From Bacillota bacterium (GTDB lineage Bacteria; Bacillota_E; Sulfobacillia; Sulfobacillales; Sulfobacillaceae), in the NCBI GenBank assembly GCA_021802375.1, contig JAKAAL010000031.1, positions 1 through 13,475 of the forward strand: a stretch of DNA of 13,475 nucleotides. The letters run 5' to 3'. Each line of letters opens with the position of its first letter. Position 1 is the stretch's first letter. This document shows, piece by piece, positions 7,160-13,475 of the stretch. The notes below the pieces were generated by a model. It did not search any database, had not been told where the DNA came from, and worked only from the letters and a program-made list of their open reading frames with translations. The position numbers and the translations under genes are program-made.

Positions 7160-8725
7160 GTGGCGAAATCCCATGAAGCACAAGCGGCTGAGTCCAAAGG
7201 CCCAGTGAAGGATATCTTGCTATCCATGATCGCGGCTCTGGAAATGGAAATTCACGCCACAGACCAAGTGCTTGGCCGCCAGCAAGGTGTTCCTTTGTCA
7301 TTTGGCACACGCGAATTCGATGACAGCAAGCCGACATATCGCTTTCATCCTGCGTCCGAGATGCCGAGCGGGGCAGATGATGGCTGGCTGCTGATTGGTC
7401 GTGGAGGTCGGCGTATCGAAGGCCGGTTAATCGGATGGGATGCGGAAGCGGTTGTGTGGCAAACCCAGAAAGATCATGGGCCGGAAATCAGTGAATCCCG
7501 TTTAGTGCCAGATCAAACCCAACTGCTACGTTCTCTAAAGGAACGGTTGGCTGAAATGCTCGAGACAGCCGATCAGGAAGGAGGCGGAGGGATAAACTGG
7601 GATTTGATCGAGCAGACCATGAACCTCAAGCCGCCTGGTGTCAGAGCCAAGTCTGCCAAGGGCATAGATATGAAAGGATTGAACGAGCGTCAGCAACGGG
7701 CCGTGAAGAGCGCGTTCACGAACACGTTGACCCTTCTATGGGGACCACCGGGCACTGGAAAGACGACCACCCTGGCCAATATGCTCACAGCCCTTGCCGA
7801 GTCCGGCCAGAGCGTCCTTCTTATCAGCAATACCAATGTTGCCGTAGACGCTGCCCTGACCAAAGTGGTCGACCGATGGCGCGGACATCCGGCGCTGGAG
7901 CGCGGCGAGGTGCAACGGTTGGGGCGCAATTACATAGACGAATTGAAAACGGATGACGTGGAGCCGTATGTAATCCCAGAGAAAATCGTGATGCGGCGTA
8001 GTGCCGACATTCAAGACACGCTGCAGCAGATACGCCAACAACGAGCCGAAGCAGAACGGGACGCACGGATCTGGGAGTCCATCGAGGCTCTTAACCACGA
8101 CATTGACACTCAGCGCCGGTTGGCCTCCGATAAAAGCGAACGGTTGGCCCAGTTGCAACAGGAGGCAGATCGATTACAGGTCCAATGGACGAAACACCAA
8201 AAATCTCTAAAACGGGCATCCCAGCGAAAGCCACTAACGGGCATCGGTCATAACCGCCTCCAGAAACGTAGGGAAGTGTATCAGCAACTTTACACGCAAT
8301 GGCGCACGATTACGGCCGACATTGCGAAACTCACCAAAGAGCGCGACGAACATCAGGCCGAGCACATGGCCGCGAAGGAAAAGATGCGGTTGCTTCAAGC
8401 CGAATATGACATTGATCCGGCGATGGTACCGGAAGCACGCCGGTATACTAAGAGCGCAAGAGCGGCAGTTCAAAGACTCGCGGCTCAGGAGGTTGCCCAG
8501 GAAGCGAAAATCGAAGAGTTTGCACGAGACATTCACAAGGCCCGCCGTGTGACGGCGACAACTCTGACTCAGGCGTTTCGGGAACAGCCGGCAAATATGA
8601 CTGCAGACGTAGTGATTGTGGACGAGGTGTCCATGGCCCTGCTGCCCACAGTCGTATATGCCGCTGGACTGGCGCGGCAGGCGGTCGTTTATATTGGAGA
8701 CTTTCGCCAACTCCCTGCGGTCTGA
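7160..8725 (+). pseudogene. SF1 (Upf1/Dna2-like) helicase, 5' part, disrupted by IS insertion
   Basis: The GTG at 7160 was chosen because AGGAAAGGGGGG lies just upstream at 7143-7155; an in-frame ATG at 7097 sits in the terminator-like hairpin. The N-terminal 160 residues are unrecognised. A Q-motif-like LNERQQRAVKSAF follows, then Walker A GPPGTGKT at residues 195-202. Residues about 280-450 form a long charged, probably coiled-coil insertion between motifs Ia and II. Motif II is VDEVSMA (D488, E489), and motif III starts at GDFRQLPAV. The frame then runs into the IS, whose terminal CTGA supplies a stop after Val521. Removing 8722-10213 joins it in frame to the 3' part, giving 889 aa. The truncated product has motifs I-III but no RecA2 domain, so it should not unwind DNA. 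Confidence 0.9.
8713..8721. repeat. target-site duplication, left copy (9 bp)
   Basis: CCCTGCGGT lies directly before the left IS end and is identical to 10205-10213 after the right end. Nine bp is the size made by IS10-group elements. Confidence 0.95.
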
Positions 8726-8740
8726 GTCATCCCCAGTTTT
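8722..8740 (+). repeat. left terminal inverted repeat of the IS
   Basis: CTGAGTCATCCCCAGTTTT. Pairs with 10186-10204 with two mismatches at positions 6-7, so it lacks the GATC present at the right end. Confidence 0.9.
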
Positions 8741-8833
8741 AGTTCTAAAATAGTCAGAATTATCTCGCAAAGGAAATAGTGGCCACTCTGTCGAAGAAGT
8801 AAGTGCATACAAACCACTTCGAGGAGGACCACC

Positions 8834-9970
8834 ATGTTTAATTTGCAGTCTATCACATCCTACTTTGCAACGCACGGAAAGCTACGGAAATCTCAACGGA
8901 CCACGTTGGCGGCATTGGTGTGGGCGTTGATCCGACAGCCGTTGTTAGGCATTGCCGCGATGGGGCATAGTTTGGCCATGGCCCATACCACCTCCGCAAA
9001 ACATGCGATTAAACGGGTGGATCGGTTCTTGGGCAATACCCGGATCGACTTAGAGGTCGCCTGTGGCGACCTCATCTCGACCGTCATCGGGACGGCGAAA
9101 GAAGTGCATTTGACGCTGGATTGGACCGATCCGAAAACCAAAGATGGGCGCTTTCAAACCCTGAGTTGCAATGTGCGCGCCCATGGGCGCGCGTTGCCGA
9201 TTGCTTGGGTTACTGTCCCCAAGGATCAACTGAAGCACCACATGCGGGAGTATGAACAGGCCTTATGTACGCGCGTGGCGCGGCTGATGCCATCCTCATG
9301 CCATGTGATCTTGTTAGCGGATCGTGGCTTTGCGACGGTCAATTTCTTTCGTGTCCTCGATGCTTTGGGCTGGGATTGGGTCATCCGCAGCAAGGGCAAT
9401 ATCCTAGTGGAAATAGCGAATCGCTGGCTTCCGTTACTATTGCTCGGACAAACGCGTCCCGTCACGTTAGACACTCGCATGCGTTATGGTAAAAGCGCGG
9501 AAGGAGGGGCCTACGCGGGACGACTCGTCGTGTACGCCGATTCTCGGCATCAAGATCCCTGGTTTTTGGTAGTCTCTGCGGGATTAGCCGACCGTTCGTG
9601 GGGACGGATTGTGGCCACGTATGGACAACGATTTACGTGTGAAGAGTCCTATAAAGATCAAAAAAATGACGCATTTGCCGGATTTCACATGGATTGCGTC
9701 AAGTTAGGGACATCCGACCGTTGGGATCGTTTATGGCTGGTCTTTGCGTGGGCGTATTATTGGCTGAATATCGCGGGATGGCGTGTAGAAGTCGAAGGGG
9801 AAGCGCGCCATTGGCGCGCTAACACTGAAAAGAAACGCACGCACGCGTTGTGGCGTTTGGCTCATTGGGCGTTGGAGCATCATGACCTGACATGGCGGGA
9901 CATTATCCGCCAACAAGACGGGTTTCGCGAGCAAATTCCTCCGATCGGAGACACCGCGGTGCCGACGTAA
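8834..9970 (+). CDS. IS4-family DDE transposase
   Basis: 378 aa. The ATG at 8834 has GAGGAGG at 8821-8827. Catalyses cut-and-paste excision and integration of the surrounding IS. The N-terminal region contains AIKRVDRFLGN, close to the equivalent part of IS10 transposase. Catalytic residues: D96 (in LTLDWTDPK), D163 (in LLADRGF) and E270 within the family's Y-(2)-R-(3)-E-(6)-K signature (Y263, R266, E270, K277 in YGQRFTCEESYKDQK). The length is slightly below the roughly 400 aa of IS10. The frame is intact from start to stop, so the enzyme is probably active. The TAA stop sits in the loop of a 7-bp hairpin (9961-9980), the first of several in the IS tail. Confidence 0.95.
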   Translation: MFNLQSITSYFATHGKLRKSQRTTLAALVWALIRQPLLGIAAMGHSLAMAHTTSAKHAIKRVDRFLGNTRIDLEVACGDLISTVIGTAKEVHLTLDWTDPKTKDGRFQTLSCNVRAHGRALPIAWVTVPKDQLKHHMREYEQALCTRVARLMPSSCHVILLADRGFATVNFFRVLDALGWDWVIRSKGNILVEIANRWLPLLLLGQTRPVTLDTRMRYGKSAEGGAYAGRLVVYADSRHQDPWFLVVSAGLADRSWGRIVATYGQRFTCEESYKDQKNDAFAGFHMDCVKLGTSDRWDRLWLVFAWAYYWLNIAGWRVEVEGEARHWRANTEKKRTHALWRLAHWALEHHDLTWRDIIRQQDGFREQIPPIGDTAVPT

Positions 9971-10121
9971 AGTCGTCGGCTCGGCCCATCGCACCGAGCC
10001 CACCCGGGTTCGAAAAGACACCACAAGACCGGGTGGGCGTGAGCATGCCCTCCATTCAGACGAGTCTGCTCAGATAGGTACGAGACCTGTATCATTTATG
10101 GCTCCGCGGCGTTTCGCCGCG
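9961..10121 (+). other. hairpin-rich non-coding tail of the IS
   Basis: Consecutive perfect stems: GCCGACG/CGTCGGC (9961-9967 with 9974-9980), GGCTCGG/CCGAGCC (9978-9984 with 9994-10000), GCCCACCCGG/CCGGGTGGGC (9998-10007 with 10029-10038), and CGCGGCG/CGCCGCG with a 3-nt loop (10105-10121). Adjacent stems share a few bases, so they may be alternatives. No T-run follows the strongest stem. They may terminate or block transcription entering or leaving the element, or form a structured RNA. Confidence 0.5.
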
Positions 10122-10185
10122 ACCTCGGCGAGAAATGAAAGGCAAAAATTGAGGAACCACGGACTTTCCAGCTTCTCCAATGGTA

Positions 10186-10204
10186 AAAACTGGGGATCTC
10201 TCAG
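10186..10204 (-). repeat. right terminal inverted repeat of the IS
   Basis: Read on the - strand: CTGAGAGATCCCCAGTTTT. It contains a GATC, as does the IS10 inner end. Confidence 0.9.
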
Positions 10205-10213
10205 CCCTGCGGT
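10205..10213. repeat. target-site duplication, right copy (9 bp)
   Basis: CCCTGCGGT, identical to 8713-8721. Helicase coding sequence resumes here in the original frame. Confidence 0.95.
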
Positions 10214-11321
10214 GGTGTTAAGCGACCAAGACATTGCCCGCCGTTGGCTACGTCAAGATGTGTTCACGTTGCATGGAGTGAGTGACGCGCTGGCCAAACA
10301 CCGCGAATTACCTTATCTCGTGGTGCTCAATGAACAACATCGAATGGATAAAGAGATCTGCGAGGCCGTGAATACCCTCTTTTATGCCGACAGCCCCTTA
10401 ATCACGATGGTTGAGAGCAGCGAACAGCCATCCCAAGCATTCCCGTCCGGGGCCCTGTTGTACGTGGACACCAGCCGATGGGGCAGTTACACGGAACGTG
10501 GACCACGAGGAACATCCAAGGTAAACCCGTTTCATGCGGTGGCGATTGCCGGCATCGTCAAGAAACTCTGCGACAGCGGCGACTCCGGAATCGGCATAAC
10601 GACACCATACCGTCCTCAAGTGGCTCGGCTTCAAGAGACGGTCGCTAAGTCTGGCGTCGGGATAGACGTGATGATTGACACCATCCACCGATACCAAGGA
10701 AGTGAGCGGCCGATAATGATTTTGGACGTGTCGGACGCTCCCGGAACGCCAACGTCCCAGTTTATGCAAACGCGGTCTTTGGATGAGGATGGGGCTCGAC
10801 TCCTCAATGTCGCCCTCACCCGTGCCAAAAGACAAGTTATCGTGGTGGTCAACATGGCCCACTTCAGGCAAGCCAGAACAGTTGGGGAGAGGGCGGTAAG
10901 CCGCAAGTTGGTCGAGTATCTGCAACACAATGGGCATGAGCTCCGGTTGGATCAAGTCATGGCGACAGTGACAGGAGATGCCTTGTGGAGTCAGATCACC
11001 AACGATGTGCAGTCTGCGCCCCGTGAGGTTCACGTAGCGATGCCGGAAATCACGGATAGACTGGTGACGAACCTTCTCCAATGGAGGCAGTCTGATACAG
11101 GAGGACGCAACGTAACCTTGCTGACACGCCCGCCACAACAGCAAACAGGCGAAACGAGAGCGGTCGCCCAGCGCTTCGATCAGCTGCGGAAGCAGGGGAT
11201 AGCGGTGCGAACGGAACCAAATTCGCCTCGGAGAACCGTAGCATTGCGGTCCGAAATCATGTGGTTTTGTGCGGAGGATTCAACCAATGGTAACAATATG
11301 ATGGGGTTTCGGGTGATGTGA
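10205..11321 (+). pseudogene. SF1 helicase, 3' part (RecA2 domain and C-terminus), separated by the IS
   Basis: Continues the reading frame of 7160-8721 once the IS and one duplication copy are removed (PAV joins VLSDQD). It carries the second half of the ATPase core: NEQHRMDKEI (motif IV region), TPYRPQV, DTIHRYQGSE (motif V) and NVALTRAKRQ (motif VI, arginine finger). These are typical of Upf1/Dna2-like SF1 helicases. About 160 residues follow. The last 60 (QGIAVRTEP onward) resemble the second half of a phospholipase-D-like domain sometimes fused to such helicases, but the HxK residues are absent. The fragment has no start or ribosome binding site of its own; the open frame upstream lies in the IS. 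It ends in TGA, 38 nt before an intrinsic terminator. Confidence 0.9.
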
Positions 11322-11358
11322 TATACTACATGTGTTCATTTGTGGCACACAACAACGC

Positions 11359-11394
11359 GCCTTCTCAGCGTGCAGGTTAAGAAGGCTTTTTATT
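11359..11394 (+). terminator. intrinsic terminator after the helicase
   Basis: GCCTTCT (11359-11365) pairs with AGAAGGC (11380-11386), followed by TTTTTATTT. It closes the rightward DUF4326-ASCH-helicase unit. Confidence 0.75.
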
Positions 11395-11689
11395 TGGGCA
11401 ATAAATGCGTTAGCGATCTTGGTAACCAGATTCCAAAAAGAATGATAGCCTTACAAGGTGTATGGCAACGATTCCTTTCCAGAACTATCACTAGCCACTT
11501 ATTGGCACTTCCCAGTTCTCAAGAAGGTCTTTCTATGACCCCGGGGATTTGGTGTCGGTCAATAAGAAACGAAGCCCTTATCGGACGGGTGTCTTGACGT
11601 TCAGATCGGGTGCCCATCAACCGGACAGGCCTTCCAGACTCCGTGGCACCAACCCGCAAAACAAATGCCAACGGCAACCATAAATGCAA
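11395..11689. other. intergenic stretch without a convincing gene
   Basis: Lies between the helicase terminator and the promoter region of the 286-aa gene. The only open frames are short and have no ribosome binding site or recognisable product. It contains the left copy of a 19-bp direct repeat (11456-11474) and an 8-bp CCCCGGGG palindrome. Otherwise I see nothing in it. Confidence 0.5.
11456..11474 (+). repeat. 19-bp direct repeat, left copy
   Basis: AGGTGTATGGCAACGATTC. Matches 12914-12932 at 18 of 19 positions, with 15 contiguous identical bases. The two copies flank the 286-aa gene. Confidence 0.6.
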
Positions 11690-11695
11690 TATAAT
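11690..11695 (+). promoter_or_regulatory. candidate -10 box for the 286-aa gene
   Basis: A consensus TATAAT 35 nt before the ATG at 11731. The only -35 candidate is a weak ATGCCA (11665-11670) at a long 19-nt spacing. Confidence 0.4.
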
Positions 11696-11730
11696 GGAAC
11701 ATAACGTTAATATTTGAAAGGAGCTTACCA

Positions 11731-12591
11731 ATGTCAATGAGACCGGTATCAGAGCGCGATCGGGGATGGCTATTAGACCGCTTCCAATTCGCGAATGACA
11801 CAAGATATGTCGTCGCCCGTGCGCTATTTGAGCTATTCCACGATAATACGACTTCCGAATGGATTAACAACGACAACGCCTGGAGGAAGCGCTTGTTGCT
11901 GGCACGCATCTTTAACGAATATATGGGCGCCTTAGAGGATTTTGCAGCGTTGGTTCATGCGGTGAAGAGTCGGGAGCCCAACGGCGTCATGTACGAATAC
12001 GTAAACTACGACATGTCGGACGTTGGCCGTATCTATGCGACGGCACGCCAATGGGAAGCTTCTCCCCCTTCTCTTGCTGATGTGTTGGGCGTGAGCGACG
12101 GGGATTTGCAAGCCTTGAAAGATGCGCACCGCCTAGCGGGCGATGACCCAGAGGAAGTTATTACCGCGCTTAATCAGATCCCGCAGAACATGGCGCGACT
12201 GGGCGATGCATACTTGGCACCATTTGACCCCAGCGTAACCAGCACCAATGTCATGCAAGCAGTAAATCCCCAGGGTCGGCCTCTCCGGTCGATGCAGGCG
12301 GCGCACAACAAAATCAAACATGGCAGCGGACTGGTCGAGGATATGTCCAGAATCCTAACACTCACAGAAGACGAGTCTCAGGTCAAAGGTTCGGAGTTCA
12401 CCGACCAGTTGCTTGTATTGATTCAATCGCCTGTTCCCGGGGAATCAAAGGAACCGCTTACCGCATCCATGCCAATTCGGAATACATGGGCGCGTGATAT
12501 GGTCGATACGATTGAATCAGTCAAAAACATGGCGGAGGCTCTGCTCGGTACCAGTGCGACGTTAATTAAAGAAGGCATTTGGAGATACTAG
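11731..12591 (+). CDS. hypothetical helical protein, 286 aa
   Basis: ATG at 11731 with AAAGGAG ending 8-9 nt upstream. No family firmly recognised. The protein looks almost entirely alpha-helical and soluble, with aromatic residues in the first 90 residues (RFQF, FELFHD, IFNEYMGALEDFAALV) and an acidic middle (LADVLGVSDGDLQAL). Residues 186-197 (RSMQAAHNKIKH) contain Arg-x5-His and an NKIKH motif. This spacing recalls the Rx4-6H motif of HEPN ribonucleases, common in abortive-infection and toxin systems, but the flanking consensus is not convincing. It is monocistronic, with its own putative -10 box, between a terminator and degenerate sequence, and flanked by 19-bp direct repeats. A defence or toxin role is possible but unproven. 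Confidence 0.75.
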   Translation: MSMRPVSERDRGWLLDRFQFANDTRYVVARALFELFHDNTTSEWINNDNAWRKRLLLARIFNEYMGALEDFAALVHAVKSREPNGVMYEYVNYDMSDVGRIYATARQWEASPPSLADVLGVSDGDLQALKDAHRLAGDDPEEVITALNQIPQNMARLGDAYLAPFDPSVTSTNVMQAVNPQGRPLRSMQAAHNKIKHGSGLVEDMSRILTLTEDESQVKGSEFTDQLLVLIQSPVPGESKEPLTASMPIRNTWARDMVDTIESVKNMAEALLGTSATLIKEGIWRY

Positions 12592-12659
12592 TACGCTGGC
12601 GGTCGAATCCTCGCCGTACTTCCAATTGATGTGACCTGTGTCATAGAAGTAGCAATTCT

Positions 12660-12696
12660 ACGAGGCTGGTCGGCTTATCATAGCGATCGGCCTCGT
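12660..12696. repeat. 12-bp stem-loop downstream of the 286-aa gene
   Basis: ACGAGGCTGGTC (12660-12671) pairs with GATCGGCCTCGT (12685-12696), using two G-U wobbles, around a 13-nt loop. No T-run follows. It lies about 70 nt after the 286-aa gene and could slow or end its transcript. Confidence 0.4.
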
Positions 12697-12913
12697 TATG
12701 GTGACTATTCGGCCCGGTCGAGTAGAAACTGTGGCCGCTCTCGGTTATAGGAACGGCGTCCGGCGCTTCCGATGTTCGACCCACACGGCCAGCGTCACAT
12801 CGCCTAAGCCGGCGTTGACGTGGTTCGGAGTAATGCACTCAAACAATAAAAGCGCTCCCAAGGACCATCTCTCCCTTTGTAGGCTTCACCGCCTTATTGC
12901 CATCTTCGGTCCG

Positions 12914-12932
12914 AGGGGTATGGCAACGATTC
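12914..12932 (+). repeat. 19-bp direct repeat, right copy
   Basis: AGGGGTATGGCAACGATTC. One mismatch to 11456-11474. Confidence 0.6.
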
Positions 12933-13008
12933 GTTAATTTTCCACCATAATCCAGGGTCTGGTAATTCCCGCGCAAAAGAGGATTCCGACGCCTCGGGGC
13001 CTCAATAA

Positions 13009-13395
13009 TTATCCGTGGCGGTCTACGCTAAAATCTCTCGAGCTTTCCTCCGCATCCATAGAGACAGCAAGGGATAACATCTGATGCTTGACACGCAGGG
13101 CCCCACGTGCAAACTCGGCCAATCGACGGCGCATTACCTTAGTGGCCCCAGACCTGAAGTTGAGCCCATAGTCAGACTGATACTGAAGTGTGGCTTTCCA
13201 TAACCCAATCCAGGCGACTTGCTACAGATCGTCGGACGCAACGCCAGGTAAGTGCCACCGCCCAATCGTCTTTTGAATCCAAGGGGCAAAGTATGGCATA
13301 AGGTCATCAAAAGCCAGATTATCCCCGGTTCGTACCCGCTCGACCACTTGCATTAGGTTGTCTTGCACAGTATCACATGCCAACACGTGTACCAC
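13009..13395 (-). pseudogene. sigma-70-family RNA polymerase sigma factor remnant
   Basis: Translating the - strand from GTG 13395 (or GTG 13386, with AGGTGG just upstream) gives a clear sigma region 2. It contains RTGDNLAFDDLMPYF, then VASDDL, then TAG at 13224-13222, then QVAWIGLWKATLQY, an MRRRLAEFARGALRVKH segment and LSLAVSMD, ending in TAA at 13011-13009. Sigma factors of the ECF/SigH-like type carry 'DL.QEA.IGLWKA' without a break, so the TAG interrupts the core-binding helix. Region 4 (promoter -35 recognition) is not found in frame; possible decayed remains follow in another frame. Such sigma factors occur on Gram-positive mobile elements. Almost certainly non-functional unless the amber is suppressed and a frameshift corrected. 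The premature stop divides it into two short frames, so it is easily missed. Confidence 0.75.
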
Positions 13396-13475
13396 CTGTC
13401 ATCGAATGAGTTTAGAATCGTGGAGAATGCTACGGTTTCAGCGTGGCCATGAATGCCCATCTCTAAAGCCCAGTC

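Larger units (their letters stand above)
8722..10204 (+). mobile_element. IS4-family (IS10 subgroup) insertion sequence, 1,483 bp, complete
   Basis: Bounded by imperfect terminal inverted repeats and a perfect 9-bp duplication. Left end: CTGAGTCATCCCCAGTTTT. Right end read inward: CTGAGAGATCCCCAGTTTT (17 of 19 identical). The known IS10 inner end begins CTGAGAGATCCCC, so the right terminus matches that subgroup closely. One transposase gene (8834-9970) is flanked by 112 bp on the left and 234 bp of hairpin-rich non-coding sequence on the right. It lies in the same direction as the helicase it interrupts. The intact ends, perfect duplication and uninterrupted transposase point to a recent insertion. 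Confidence 0.95.
12592..13008. other. degenerate stretch without an intact gene
   Basis: About 417 bp with only short frames on both strands. On the - strand, LPDPGLWWKINESLPYPSDR (near 12910-12970) lies just downstream of the sigma-factor remnant in another frame and could be its decayed continuation. It also holds a long hairpin (12660-12696) and the right copy of the 19-bp repeat (12914-12932). No functional gene is supported. Confidence 0.5.

Noticed and set aside
8234..8875. 213-aa - strand frame spanning the helicase/IS junction
   Set aside because: Crosses the IS boundary, so it is a recent accident; Cys/Arg-rich shadow composition.
10001..10020. GGTTCGAA resembling a tRNA T-loop
   Set aside because: No acceptor, D or anticodon arms around it; it lies in the loop of the 10-bp hairpin in the IS tail.
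10398..11144. 248-aa - strand frame under the helicase 3' part
   Set aside because: Antisense shadow of conserved SF1 motifs V-VI; no start context.
11340..11597. 85-aa + strand frame
   Set aside because: Runs through the intrinsic terminator after the helicase, with no ribosome binding site or domain.
12698..12937. 79-aa + strand frame after the 286-aa gene
   Set aside because: No ribosome binding site or recognisable domain; it lies in degenerate sequence and overlaps the hairpin end and the 19-bp repeat.
1..13475. CRISPR array or general TAG reassignment
   Set aside because: No regularly spaced repeats were seen, and TAG is a normal terminator for several genes in the window.

Overview
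This is a bacterial, accessory-type window of moderate GC content. Strong purine-rich ribosome binding sites (GGAGG-like) and frequent GTG starts suggest a Gram-positive (Firmicutes-like) host. A Sulfobacillus/Alicyclobacillus-type organism is possible, but the sequence does not prove it. No rRNA, tRNA, CRISPR array or housekeeping operon was seen. The contents look like a genomic island or plasmid segment that is partly decaying: a truncated restriction-type helicase, regulators, several unknown genes, an IS-split helicase and two genes broken by in-frame stops.

Left arm (1-3456, + strand): the 3' 800 codons of a DEAH-box, type III restriction (Res)-like helicase with a variant C-terminal nuclease-like motif. 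A Xre-like HTH protein follows, then an unknown 173-aa protein whose start overlaps the HTH gene by 11 nt. These + genes converge, with a 9-bp gap, on a - strand operon (6139-3466). That operon encodes a 103-aa protein with two tandem ribbon-helix-helix repeats, a 661-aa protein with an N-terminal translation-factor IF2_N-like domain on an otherwise unrecognised body, and a 111-aa basic CxxC/HxxC protein.

Centre (6206-11321): a divergent control region holds two back-to-back sigma70-type promoters whose -35 boxes together form a 14-bp palindrome, a natural operator candidate for the tandem RHH protein. The rightward unit is a DUF4326 gene interrupted by an amber codon at an apparently conserved tyrosine, then an ASCH-domain gene, then a large SF1 (Upf1/Dna2-like) helicase. 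The helicase is split by a 1,483-bp IS4-family, IS10-subgroup insertion sequence (8722-10204) with a perfect 9-bp target duplication. Removing the IS plus one duplication copy restores one continuous 889-codon frame.

Right arm (11322-13475): an intrinsic terminator follows the helicase. An orphan 286-aa alpha-helical protein of unknown function (11731-12591) lies between two near-identical 19-bp direct repeats. The window ends with a - strand sigma-70-family pseudogene (13395-13009) carrying an internal TAG, plus degenerate non-coding sequence.

Most promising for new biology: the tandem-RHH / IF2_N-fusion / Zn-ribbon operon, sharing a palindromic divergent promoter with the DUF4326-ASCH-helicase unit. 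Whether these form one functional system (defence, element maintenance or nucleic-acid processing) is inference.
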